A stretch of DNA of 64,000 bases from Vreelandella neptunia (GCF_022489065.1 NZ_JAKVTW010000013.1:1-64000), one strand, 5' to 3'; shown: positions 48,635 to 56,674, counted from the stretch's first letter. Notes: generated from the letters alone by a model not told the origin. Numbers and translations: made by a program.

Positions 48635-49876
48635 ATGAGCGATTTTTTACTGCCGGATATTGGCGAAGGCATCGTTGAGTGCGAAGTGGTCGAGTGGCGG
48701 GTCGCCGAAGGCGATCAAATTGAAGAAGACCAGCCCATCGTTGAAGTCATGACTGATAAAGCGCTGGTGGAGATTACCGCCCCCGAAGCCGGTGTAGTGA
48801 CCAAGCTCTATGTGGCCCAGGGCCAAATTGCCAAAGTCCACGCGCCGCTATATGCCTATCAAGTAGATGGGGATAGCCAGGCCGAGTCAGAAACTCCACA
48901 ATCGGCTGCCGATGACACGCAGAGTGAACGGTCGGCAGCTGCCTCCACTGCTGAAAGTACTTCTGCTGCGGGCCGCTTATATAACAAGGTTCCCGCCAGC
49001 CCCGCCGTTAGGCGCCTGGTGCGTGAACACTCTTTACTACTCACGGAGATCGCGGGTAGCGGTAAAGATGGCCGGGTGCTGAAAGAGGACGTGCTGGCGC
49101 ACCTTGACCAAGCACCGCAAGCAGCCGCTTCATCTAAGCAAGCCGCCGTTAAAACCCAAACCGAAAACAGCGCGACCAGGGTTGAGCCACTGCGCGGCGT
49201 GCGAGCGGTGATGGCCAAGCGTATGGTCGAAGCGGCCAGCACCATTCCGCATTTCCATTACGGCGAAGAGATCGACGTGACCGCACTGTTAGCGCTTCGG
49301 GAACGCTTGAAACCGGTAGCCGAGGCCCAGGGCGAACGGCTAACGCTAATGCCTTTCTTTATGAAAGCCATGGCGTTAGCGGTCGCCGAAGAGCCTATCG
49401 TAAACGCCCAGTTAAAAACGGCAGGGAATGAGCTGCACTACTACCCCCAGTGTAATATCGGTATGGCGGTGGATAGTAAAGCAGGCCTGATGGTGCCCAA
49501 TGTTAAAAACGTCGAGCTCTTAACGCTGCTGGAGATCGCTCGTGAAGTAGGCCGGTTAACCACGGCGGCACGGGAGGGGCGGGTTGACCAAGCGGATTTA
49601 AAGGGAGGCACGATTAGTATTTCCAATATCGGCGCGCTCGGTGGCACCTACGCTGCGCCGATTATTAACGCTCCTGAAGCCGCTATCGTGGCGATTGGGA
49701 AAACCCAGTGGCTGCCACGTTTTGACGACCAGGGTGCAGTGCAGCGCCGGGCGATTATGACAATCACTTGGGCAGGTGATCACCGTTTTATCGACGGCGG
49801 TACCATTGCGCGCTTCTGCAATGCTTGGAAGGGCTTTCTGGAGGCGCCGGAAACCATGCTGCTTCACTTGGGCTAA
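48635..49876 (+). CDS. bkdB: Branched-chain 2-oxo acid dehydrogenase E2 (dihydrolipoyl acyltransferase)
   Basis: Core acyltransferase of the complex, 413 residues. One lipoyl domain (1-78) with the lipoylated K42 in TDKA, an Ala/Ser/Glu-rich linker, a peripheral subunit-binding domain (about 121-157, ASPAVRRLVREH), a second linker and the catalytic domain ending with DHRFIDGG (H383, D387). GGGGAG lies seven bases before the ATG at 48635, which is preferred over the ATG at 48620. No E3 (lipoamide dehydrogenase) gene follows; the next gene, after five bases, encodes a protein kinase. Confidence 0.95.
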   Translation: MSDFLLPDIGEGIVECEVVEWRVAEGDQIEEDQPIVEVMTDKALVEITAPEAGVVTKLYVAQGQIAKVHAPLYAYQVDGDSQAESETPQSAADDTQSERSAAASTAESTSAAGRLYNKVPASPAVRRLVREHSLLLTEIAGSGKDGRVLKEDVLAHLDQAPQAAASSKQAAVKTQTENSATRVEPLRGVRAVMAKRMVEAASTIPHFHYGEEIDVTALLALRERLKPVAEAQGERLTLMPFFMKAMALAVAEEPIVNAQLKTAGNELHYYPQCNIGMAVDSKAGLMVPNVKNVELLTLLEIAREVGRLTTAAREGRVDQADLKGGTISISNIGALGGTYAAPIINAPEAAIVAIGKTQWLPRFDDQGAVQRRAIMTITWAGDHRFIDGGTIARFCNAWKGFLEAPETMLLHLG

Positions 49877-49881
49877 CAGGC

Positions 49882-51744
49882 ATGCCTCAGGCGCCGCTTC
49901 AGCAGTTCTATATACCCGAAGAGCAGTCGGTTTATCTGCTGAGCCATCACGATGCCCGCAAGCTGAAAGACTGGGTGGCGCTGTGTCAGGCGCAGCTCAC
50001 CCAGTTGGGCTATCAGGGTATCGAACTCATTGGCAAGGGCGCCTACGGCTTTGTATTTGCCGGTAGTACCGTCCATCAGGGTGATACTGCCCATTATGTG
50101 TTTAAGTTCTCACGCATCACTCTACCCACACATCTGCAAGAGCGCCTCGAAGAGGAGGCGTTTATGCTGGATCAGGTCTCGCACCCGCGCATACCTGGCT
50201 TAATCGCCTATCAGCGCTCTCGAGGCCAATCTATTTTGGTCATGGAGCGAGCGCCAGGCCTAAATTTAGAGCAGGTGTCGCTTAAACAGGGACGCCTTTC
50301 CGCACGCTTGATTGTGCGCATCGCGGCGCAGTTAGCCGATATTCTGATTACGCTGCGCCGAGAAACCGGCCCTCAGTCCCGGCCCGTCGTGCATGGCGAT
50401 ATCAAGCCCTCAAACTTGGTGTATGACGCCGAAAAGGAGTCTGTTGCGCTGATTGATTGGGGCTCATCGGTCTTTGCCCAGCTAGACGCGCAGCTGCAGT
50501 TTGTGGGTGCCAATGTTATGGAACTCATGTCCGATAATTTGCAGCAAACCAATGCTCGCCTGGGCGATGTGTACTTCATCGGAGAAGAGCAGTTGAACGG
50601 GGCGCTCTCTTCGCCGCGCTTTGACGAGCAGGGAGTCGCCGGGACACTTTATGCCCTGGCGTCGGCACAATCCTGCCGCTTTGGTCATCGAGCCATTCCC
50701 GCCAGTTCGCTGGGCTTACCCATGGAGTTTGCTCGCACCTTGGACGGCATGCTTGATCCCGACCCTCAGATAAGGCGCAACGCGGGTGACTACTTCGTGC
50801 AGAGTATGTCGCGTATGGCCAGAGTCGTGATGATTGATTTTCCTGCTGGCGTGCAAGTTCCCCTAGTGCCGGTTTGGGGGCGTCCTGCTGAGCAGGAGAT
50901 TGATACGGTCGTGTATAGCTCACGCAAAGCCTTTCTGCGTGAAGTCTTTTCACAAGAAGAGCATGCTCAAGAAACTCTGAATGACGTCAATGATGTGCAG
51001 CTAGACCGCTACTACAAGCAGTTTATGCAGGGGATGGGAGAGACCGAAAAGGCTTTTTTGGCCTCAGTGAGCCGGTTGGGAAAATATCCTGTAGTGGGAG
51101 GATTGGCGGTGCGATGGGAACGGGAAGGGGTATATATCGACTCGTCGTTAAATCTTCACGACCCGGCGCTAAAGCCTGCCTTTATCGAAGCTGTTAATAA
51201 TATGGTGCACCTGGCGCGGGCGATTCATCGCCAAGGGGTATTCAAAAGCTGCCTGTTCAATGCCCGCCAAACACTGCACTTAGAACGAGCTTCAGTGGAC
51301 GAAGCCTTTGTCAGCGAGCCAAACATGGAGATCAGTTATGAGCTCAGTGCAGTGCCGGAGCTTGAAGATCGCACCCGTCAGCACAGCTATTTTGAAGATG
51401 GGCCCGATCCCGAAGAGCTGCTCGTGCTGCCTGAATCGATAATGCGCGTGCTTCAGCAACTAAACGACATACATCATACCGGTATGATTATTTTTGAAGC
51501 GTTACCCCAGCACCTCAAAATTCATAGCTACTACCGTTTGCTTGATCCTGCCAAAGAGCATGAATTTCGCACGCTGCTGGCGAGTATCCTTGCGTCGGTA
51601 AGCCAAATTGAAGGTTTAGGGGTCTCCGGCTTTATGAAAATGCCCTATAAAGACACCCGCTATTTTGCTCACATGGAAAAGCAGCCAGAGCGCTACTACC
51701 CCCGGGACCCGCGTGAGTATGTGAAAAAATTGTCTGAACATTAA
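49882..51744 (+). CDS. Hanks-type Ser/Thr protein kinase with unknown C-terminal domain, bkd-linked
   Basis: A 620-residue protein. Residues 45-310 form a protein kinase domain: glycine loop GKGAYGF (51-57), Lys75 in VFKFSR as the ATP lysine, Glu91/92 as helix-C candidates, catalytic loop HGDIKPSN (171-178, Asp173, Lys175, Asn178; HGD in place of HRD) and IDWGSS (Asp192; DWG in place of DFG). All catalytic residues appear present, so it is probably active. Residues 320-620 match nothing I recognise; there is no membrane helix, so it should be cytoplasmic. It begins five bases after the E2 stop. An alternative ATG at 49825 lies inside E2. Regulation of the BCKDH complex is a hypothesis from position. 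Confidence 0.85.
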   Translation: MPQAPLQQFYIPEEQSVYLLSHHDARKLKDWVALCQAQLTQLGYQGIELIGKGAYGFVFAGSTVHQGDTAHYVFKFSRITLPTHLQERLEEEAFMLDQVSHPRIPGLIAYQRSRGQSILVMERAPGLNLEQVSLKQGRLSARLIVRIAAQLADILITLRRETGPQSRPVVHGDIKPSNLVYDAEKESVALIDWGSSVFAQLDAQLQFVGANVMELMSDNLQQTNARLGDVYFIGEEQLNGALSSPRFDEQGVAGTLYALASAQSCRFGHRAIPASSLGLPMEFARTLDGMLDPDPQIRRNAGDYFVQSMSRMARVVMIDFPAGVQVPLVPVWGRPAEQEIDTVVYSSRKAFLREVFSQEEHAQETLNDVNDVQLDRYYKQFMQGMGETEKAFLASVSRLGKYPVVGGLAVRWEREGVYIDSSLNLHDPALKPAFIEAVNNMVHLARAIHRQGVFKSCLFNARQTLHLERASVDEAFVSEPNMEISYELSAVPELEDRTRQHSYFEDGPDPEELLVLPESIMRVLQQLNDIHHTGMIIFEALPQHLKIHSYYRLLDPAKEHEFRTLLASILASVSQIEGLGVSGFMKMPYKDTRYFAHMEKQPERYYPRDPREYVKKLSEH

Positions 51745-52195
51745 TGGCTTTGCATATTCAGCGTTACTAGCCAGGCTAGCAGCTATCTAAGGTAAAACAC
51801 GCTATTGATATCATTCTTGCATGACGAGTGGAATGTATTTATGGGCTGCTCAGTATGTAGAGTTTAGGCATGCAGATGCTTAACTATTGCAGTGATGATA
51901 AAGCAATTAAAATGCCTTCGAGTTTGTGTATAAGCTATTGTGTGTTTCTTTGAAGAGTAACTCTATTGATTTTGCTGTTATCGAATTTATCGTGCGTCAA
52001 AAAGTCGCTATGGGCAGTACCAGCGCCGACTTGCAAGCCGGTAGAGGCTAAGCGAAAAATTGATAGAATTGAAAACAATGGTAAAACCAAAGGGTTGTTT
52101 CGGCCAGGCAGGTGCATATCATCTTGCTTCATTGGCAATGTGATATTAAAGTGAATATGCGGGAGCTTTAATTCAAAAAAATCTAGGGTAATTAA
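51745..52195. other. AT-richer intergenic region upstream of the MvaT-like gene
   Basis: 451 bases, visibly richer in A and T than the flanking genes, particularly in the last 150. I find no frame with a credible start and ribosome site. It presumably holds the promoter and silencing region of the MvaT-like gene, since H-NS-type proteins commonly bind AT-rich DNA upstream of their own genes. No terminator with a T-run is evident directly after the kinase gene. Confidence 0.55.
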
Positions 52196-52576
52196 ATGTC
52201 AGTATTGAGCGACTATATCAAGAAAGAACAGATGCTTAAGCAGTTGCAAGAGGAGCTGCAAGCACTTGAAAGCAACAGTGAACTACAGCAAGAGCTAGAG
52301 TTCAAAGACGCTCTAACGCGCTTGATGACAGAGTACGGCAAAGTGTCACGTGATGTCTGTGAAATGTTAGACGCCAGCTACAGCGCTCCAAAGGCAGCTA
52401 AGAAAGCAACTAGCAGCACTGACGGACGCAAGAAACGTATGCTTAAAGTATATAAAAACCCGCATACGGGTGAAATTGTTGAAACGCGTGGTGGCAATAA
52501 TAAGGTAATTCAGGCGTGGAAATCTGAATTTGGAAATGAAGAAGTAGTTAGCTGGGTGATTGAAGAGAAAGCATGA
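52196..52576 (+). CDS. MvaT/MvaU-family H-NS-like nucleoid protein
   Basis: A 126-residue protein resembling Pseudomonas MvaT. It has an N-terminal coiled-coil oligomerisation region (about 1-62, SVLSDYIKKEQMLKQLQEEL, then ELEFKDALTRLMTEYGKVS), a basic linker, and a C-terminal DNA-binding domain with YKNPHTGEIVETRGGNNK, whose RGGN loop inserts into the AT-rich minor groove in this family. Such proteins silence horizontally acquired AT-rich DNA. It stands alone with AT-rich flanks and a strong terminator. Known in Pseudomonas and relatives; finding it here suits Halomonadaceae. Confidence 0.92.
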   Translation: MSVLSDYIKKEQMLKQLQEELQALESNSELQQELEFKDALTRLMTEYGKVSRDVCEMLDASYSAPKAAKKATSSTDGRKKRMLKVYKNPHTGEIVETRGGNNKVIQAWKSEFGNEEVVSWVIEEKA

Positions 52577-52584
52577 AGTCATCG

Positions 52585-52611
52585 AAAAGCCCCTCAAAGG
52601 GGCTTTTTTTT
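52585..52611 (+). terminator. Rho-independent terminator after the MvaT-like gene
   Basis: AAAAGCCCCT/AGGGGCTTTT 10-base stem with CAA loop and eight T residues, nine bases after the stop codon. Confidence 0.93.
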
Positions 52612-52754
52612 GGCAATGAAGGAGCCAAGACCTAATGGCTAATAGTGGAAAGAGGCTATGAATAATCCATGTGCCTTTTGCAATAACCACTTTTAAATTC
52701 AGAGTGAATATTGAGCAAAAAATATCAGCGTTGAAAAGAATAAATGTTAAAAAG

Positions 52755-52856
52755 GCAGGAGTGATGAAAGTCACCGAAACGCTCGCGGCTTTATCCACCT
52801 AGAAAGCCAGCCCGAGCGCTATTAACTCCGCAGCCATGGAAAAATCATCTGAACAT
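52755..52856 (+). pseudogene. Decayed copy of the kinase gene 3' end
   Basis: This stretch aligns with the last 40 codons of the kinase gene (51625-51743). Translating 52781-52820 in one frame gives ARGFIHLESQPERY, against TRYFAHMEKQPERY in the kinase; upstream AGVMK matches SGFMK, and downstream, in another frame, EKSSEH matches KKLSEH. A four-base net deletion, an internal TAA after ERY and a further deletion break the frame, so it is non-functional. It lies 1.1 kb downstream of the intact gene, across the MvaT-like gene. It is either the relic of a tandem kinase paralog or of a duplicated insertion site. Confidence 0.75.
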
Positions 52857-53084
52857 CGATACCTGGCGTGACAAAATAAGCCAGGATCAGGTGTCAGTAA
52901 GTGGCGTTCGCCAGAGTCGGAATCAAGTCTTATCTAATTCTGGCCGTTCCGCCACCCATGGTGAGGTGATCAGCGGTCAAAAGCAGTGTCCACTAATGAG
53001 TTCATAGCTCCCTTACGATGGCTGCGTCTGGTGTTTTAATCCCTTCGTGATGTTATGTATTAATTCAGTTTTTATCGGACTTCA
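52857..53084. other. Intergenic remainder, no intact gene seen
   Basis: Together with 52612-52754 this forms the 0.5 kb gap between the MvaT-like gene and the MCE operon. Apart from the kinase relic I see no intact gene. Short open stretches on the minus strand around 52925-53000 are interrupted by stops and lack ribosome sites. The stretch may be further decayed coding DNA; it could not be assigned. Confidence 0.5.
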
Positions 53085-53711
53085 CTAGCGTCCTGTAGTG
53101 CCAATAACATCAGGCTGCTGCGCCAACCAAGCTGCCAGCTGTTCGGTCAGCTCATCGCTAGCGCTACCAAACGCATCGACCACATCCGCAATATCGACGC
53201 TGCTTGCCTGCGCGCTGGTGCTGAAGTTCCTGGCGGCGAGTGGCGTTCGGTTTTGTGTGCCCACCAATTGAACATCGAGCTGGATTTTAACCGTGGGCGG
53301 GTCAGTCACATAATCGCTCTGGAAGTGGCGCAGTTCACTCAGCAACAGCAGATCATGCGGCAAGCGGTCACTACCCACACCGGCAAATATCTGGCTCTGC
53401 TGGAGCCCTTCAATCAAGCGTGCCCTGAGTAAGTCAGGGGCGTTTACATGCCAGCGGGCGCCCTCGTACACATTGACCACAGTACGCTCAGGGTAGACCA
53501 CAATCCGGTTGCTATTGATAAGATGCCCCGCTTCTGGGTCGGCAATGCCCAAGCGCTGGCGGGCGCTATTAGAAGTGATAGCCGTTGACGGCAAGTCGCT
53601 AGCGGGCAAACGGTAAAGCGTGGCAGGCTCGCTTTCGGGCAGTATCGAACAGCCTGCGCTAAGTAGCAGCGCAGCACTGACTAGAATAGTGGCGGGTATA
53701 CGTAAACTCAT
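53085..53711 (-). CDS. ABC-type transport auxiliary lipoprotein (PqiC-like)
   Basis: A 208-residue outer-membrane lipoprotein with signal peptide and lipobox LLSAGC (Cys 20). The mature domain belongs to the ABC_trans_aux/PqiC type, seen from LYRLPAS, RIVVYPERTVVNVYEGARW and LLLLSELRHFQSDY. Such lipoproteins act with MCE proteins in moving lipids between the two membranes. Its start overlaps the mlaD-like stop by four bases, so it is co-translated as the last gene of the MCE operon. Confidence 0.88.
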   Translation of the reverse strand: MSLRIPATILVSAALLLSAGCSILPESEPATLYRLPASDLPSTAITSNSARQRLGIADPEAGHLINSNRIVVYPERTVVNVYEGARWHVNAPDLLRARLIEGLQQSQIFAGVGSDRLPHDLLLLSELRHFQSDYVTDPPTVKIQLDVQLVGTQNRTPLAARNFSTSAQASSVDIADVVDAFGSASDELTEQLAAWLAQQPDVIGTTGR

Positions 53712-54649
53712 GGGCGGAACTCCTCTACCTGATCACGGCCCAGGAAAAAGTCTGTCGGGCTCTCTTCCAACTGGCGGGTAATGCGGTCTAGCGTACTCAG
53801 CGTGGAGCGCAGCGAAGAGAGCGCTGGCGCAATGTCCTGCGCACCCTGCAAGCTGCCTTCAATGGCTCCTGCGTTAGTCTCCACTAACTGCTCAATACGC
53901 TGGGCAGCGCGGGCCACATCGCGACTGGCATCGGCAGCGCTCTGCATGACTATGCGGCCATCCTCGCGCAGCAGTTGGGTGGCCTCATGGCTGAGTTCAT
54001 CAATGCTGGTAAGGGTAGTGGTCGCCTGACGTGCAGCGTCGCCAAACAGCGCCATATTGTCATCAAGAGCTTCCTGTTGAGTGGCTATCATCTCAGTGAT
54101 CTGGGCAATGTTGGTCAAGATATTGCCTGCCTGCTCACGGTTATTATCGTCAAACAGCGCGTTAACGTTTTGAAGGATCGAATTAATGTTCTCGATCATC
54201 TCTTCCCCCTCATCGAACAGCGTGGCGATAGGGGAAGGGTCGGCCTGGATAAATGGCGCTTCATCGTTAGTTTGGTCAATCAAGAGAGGGCTCTCTGGAG
54301 TGCCGCCATGCAACTGAACCGACATACTGCCGGTGATACTGGCAAAAGCGAGTTTTGCCCGGGTGTCGGTTTTAATTGGCGCATCATCGTACACACGGAT
54401 ATTGGCAATCACTTGGCGTGGGTCATCGGGGTTAAGGTTCAGCTCAGTGACATCGCCCACCTCAATACCGTTATATTGAACCCGGCTACCGATCGATAAA
54501 CCGCTAACGCTGCGCTCAAATAGAATACGGTAAGGCTGATAGCTGCGCTCGCCTGCGGCGTAACTCATCCATAGCGCAAACAGAAGCGCGGCGGCGGCGG
54601 TACCCAGTGTGAACAGACCAATTAAAACGTGATGCGCCCGTGTTTCCAT
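53708..54649 (-). CDS. MCE-domain lipid transport protein (MlaD-like)
   Basis: Periplasmic lipid-binding component, 313 residues. One N-terminal membrane helix (about 8-29) is followed by a single MCE domain (about 38-115, FERSVSGLSIGSRVQYNGIE and the KTDTRAKLAFASITGSMSVQL region) and a long helical C-terminal region (about 150-290), which may form a needle-like stalk. It is longer than E. coli MlaD because of this tail. Located six bases after the ATPase gene and overlapping the lipoprotein gene. Confidence 0.9.
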   Translation of the reverse strand: METRAHHVLIGLFTLGTAAAALLFALWMSYAAGERSYQPYRILFERSVSGLSIGSRVQYNGIEVGDVTELNLNPDDPRQVIANIRVYDDAPIKTDTRAKLAFASITGSMSVQLHGGTPESPLLIDQTNDEAPFIQADPSPIATLFDEGEEMIENINSILQNVNALFDDNNREQAGNILTNIAQITEMIATQQEALDDNMALFGDAARQATTTLTSIDELSHEATQLLREDGRIVMQSAADASRDVARAAQRIEQLVETNAGAIEGSLQGAQDIAPALSSLRSTLSTLDRITRQLEESPTDFFLGRDQVEEFRP

Positions 54650-54655
54650 GTGCAG

Positions 54656-55480
54656 TCACTCCTGGACGTTAGCGTTAGTTGTAGAGATGGAATGAGCGCT
54701 TTGTGCGGCTCTACCACGGGGCCCGTGAAAGTAGTCTTGAATCCATTCATCGTCGGTTTCTGCCACCTTGTCGATGGTATCGACGACTAACACGCGTTTT
54801 TGCGAGAGCACGGCGACACGGTCGCAGGCGGCGTAAAGCGTATCCAGATCATGGGTGACCAGGAAAACGCTGAATCCTAGCGCATCGCGAAGCGTTACCA
54901 GCAGTTGGTCAAATGCTGCCGCGCCAATAGGGTCAAGCCCCGCGGTAGGCTCATCAAGAAATAGAATATCGGGATCAAGCGCTAAGGCGCGTGCCAGAGC
55001 GGCACGCTTTACCATGCCGCCAGATAGTGACTCAGGGAACTGCAGTGCAGCTTCAGGGGGTAACCCAACCAGCGAAAGCTTTACCCTGGCGAGATGTTCG
55101 GCATCTTCGCGAGGTAGTTTGGCGTGCTCAATCAGCGTAAGAGCAATATTCTCTTGCAGGTTCAAAGAGCTATATAACGCGCCGCGCTGAAAGAGCACGC
55201 CAAAACGGCGTTCAATATGGCTACGCTCTTGTTCGCTAAGCTCGTTAAGGGTGGTGCCAAGGACTTCAACCGTGCCGCCATTAGGACGTTTTAAGCCAAC
55301 GATACTGCGTAAAAGCACCGATTTTCCGGTGCCGGAACCACCCACGACCCCAAGAATTTCGCCGCGCTCAAGAGTAAGGTCTAAGTTTTCATGCACCACA
55401 TGGGTGCCGAAACGGTTCACTAACCCCCGCACTTTGATCACCGGTGGTTTTTTTGACTCTGCTGATGTGTCTGCATCCAT
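54656..55480 (-). CDS. MCE-associated ABC ATPase (MlaF-like)
   Basis: ATPase of 274 residues powering the MCE lipid transporter. Walker A is GGSGTGKSVL, the signature is LSGGMVKRAALARAL, Walker B is ILFLDEPTAGLDPIGA and the H-loop is LVTHDLD. The GGMVKRAALARA form of the signature is typical of MlaF/Ttg2A proteins. Its ATG shares one base with the stop of the permease gene (TAATG), so the two are coupled. Confidence 0.93.
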   Translation of the reverse strand: MDADTSAESKKPPVIKVRGLVNRFGTHVVHENLDLTLERGEILGVVGGSGTGKSVLLRSIVGLKRPNGGTVEVLGTTLNELSEQERSHIERRFGVLFQRGALYSSLNLQENIALTLIEHAKLPREDAEHLARVKLSLVGLPPEAALQFPESLSGGMVKRAALARALALDPDILFLDEPTAGLDPIGAAAFDQLLVTLRDALGFSVFLVTHDLDTLYAACDRVAVLSQKRVLVVDTIDKVAETDDEWIQDYFHGPRGRAAQSAHSISTTNANVQE

Positions 55481-56616
55481 TACCAGCCCATCTCCATAAA
55501 GAACAGCGCGGCGAGGGCATCAATCAGAATCACCATGAAAATCGACTGGACCACGCTTGAAGTGGTATGCGCCCCCACGGATTGGGCGCTACCGCTGACC
55601 TTAAAGCCTTCCAAACAGCCAATAACGGCAATCACAAAAGCAAATACCGGGGCTTTGCTGAGTCCTACCAAAAAGTGCATCACCGAAACATCTTTCTGCA
55701 GCGTGTTCATAAACTGAGCAAGGGATATATCCAGCGATAGGGAGGCGACCATAGCACCACCTGCCAAGCCGCTGAGCATGCCTACAAACGCAAGCATAGG
55801 CAGGCTAATTAACATCGCCATTACCCGGGGCAGCACCAAAAGCTCAATAGGATCTAGCCCTTGGGCTTGCAGTGCGTCAATTTCTTCGTTGGATTTCATG
55901 GCGCCAATTTGTGCCGTAAAGGCACTGGCAGTTCGCCCCGCTAACAGTATGGCGGCGAGCAGCACGCCAAACTCGCGCAAAAAAGAGAACGCCACCAGGT
56001 CAATGGTATACACCGTGGCACCAAAATCCTGTAACACGGTAGCGCCCAGGAACGCCACCACGGCGCCGACCATAAACGTCAGCAGGGCAACGATGGGTAC
56101 CGCATTAAGACCGCTCTGCTGAACATGGGCTACCGTTGCGGTCACGCGCCAATGGCGCGGCCGTAATATCAGCTGGAATAGGGTAGCAATAACCAAACCA
56201 ATAAAGGCCAGTAGTTGGCGCTGCTGGGACCAAAGCCCCACCATTTGTTGGCCTACGCTGGCAAGCGCTTGGCTGATGCGCGAATAAGAGGGCGTTTCAA
56301 CATCAAGTGGCGCATTCATGTCCACGGCAATACGCAAAAGCAGTGCCTGCTGCTCTTTAGGCAGTTCACCTGCCCATTCTGCCACCGTTTGCGCTTTCTC
56401 GATGCCAATCAGGTCAATAACGAGTATGGCACCAGCCGTATCAAGACGAGTGATCGCTTTTAAAGAGACCGTTTCATCCGCATTATTGCCTGTCTCAGTT
56501 CGAGATTGGGATTTGTGATGGGAAAGCGACGATTTAATATCGTTATAATTGGCAAGCGTCCACTCGCCTTGTAACACTAAGGTTTGATCATCACGCGCAA
56601 CCCACTCGCTTGGCAT
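55480..56616 (-). CDS. MCE-associated permease with N-terminal STAS-like domain (MlaE-like)
   Basis: Inner-membrane permease of 378 residues. The N-terminal 95 or so residues are soluble and STAS-like (LVLQGEWTLANYNDI to DTAGAILVIDLI), and the rest is the MlaE domain with five or six helices and the signature GAVVAFLGATVLQDFGA and EIDALQAQGLDPIELLVLPR. In E. coli the STAS component is a separate protein, MlaB; here it appears fused. A GTG at 56622 is possible, but AAGGAG five bases before the ATG at 56616 favours that start. First gene of the operon. Confidence 0.9.
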   Translation of the reverse strand: MPSEWVARDDQTLVLQGEWTLANYNDIKSSLSHHKSQSRTETGNNADETVSLKAITRLDTAGAILVIDLIGIEKAQTVAEWAGELPKEQQALLLRIAVDMNAPLDVETPSYSRISQALASVGQQMVGLWSQQRQLLAFIGLVIATLFQLILRPRHWRVTATVAHVQQSGLNAVPIVALLTFMVGAVVAFLGATVLQDFGATVYTIDLVAFSFLREFGVLLAAILLAGRTASAFTAQIGAMKSNEEIDALQAQGLDPIELLVLPRVMAMLISLPMLAFVGMLSGLAGGAMVASLSLDISLAQFMNTLQKDVSVMHFLVGLSKAPVFAFVIAVIGCLEGFKVSGSAQSVGAHTTSSVVQSIFMVILIDALAALFFMEMGW

Positions 56617-56636
56617 CCCCACTCCTTGGCGCTAAT

Positions 56637-56674
56637 CGTATTGATGAGCGGTCTTGATAAATAGCATCAATACG
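56637..56674. promoter_or_regulatory. 10-base perfect inverted repeat upstream of the MCE operon
   Basis: CGTATTGATG (56637-56646) and CATCAATACG (56665-56674) are perfect complements separated by 18 bases. The element lies about 20 bases upstream of the MlaE-like start and 62 bases beyond the IclR stop. Without a T-run and with an AT-rich stem it is more like an operator than a terminator. The binding protein is unknown. Confidence 0.5.

Noticed and set aside
51935..52138. 67-codon minus-strand frame in the AT-rich gap
   Set aside because: No ribosome site and no recognisable family; the part around LQVGAGTAHSDFL looks protein-like, but not enough to support a gene.
52196..52856. Mobile element with the MvaT-like gene as cargo
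   Set aside because: No integrase, transposase or matched terminal repeats; the flanking kinase-end copies are too diverged to be recent attachment sites.
52925..53000. Minus-strand stretch reading LLLTADHLTMGGGTARI, reminiscent of a phosphatase TADH motif
   Set aside because: Short, flanked by stops on both sides, no further motifs; could not be distinguished from chance.
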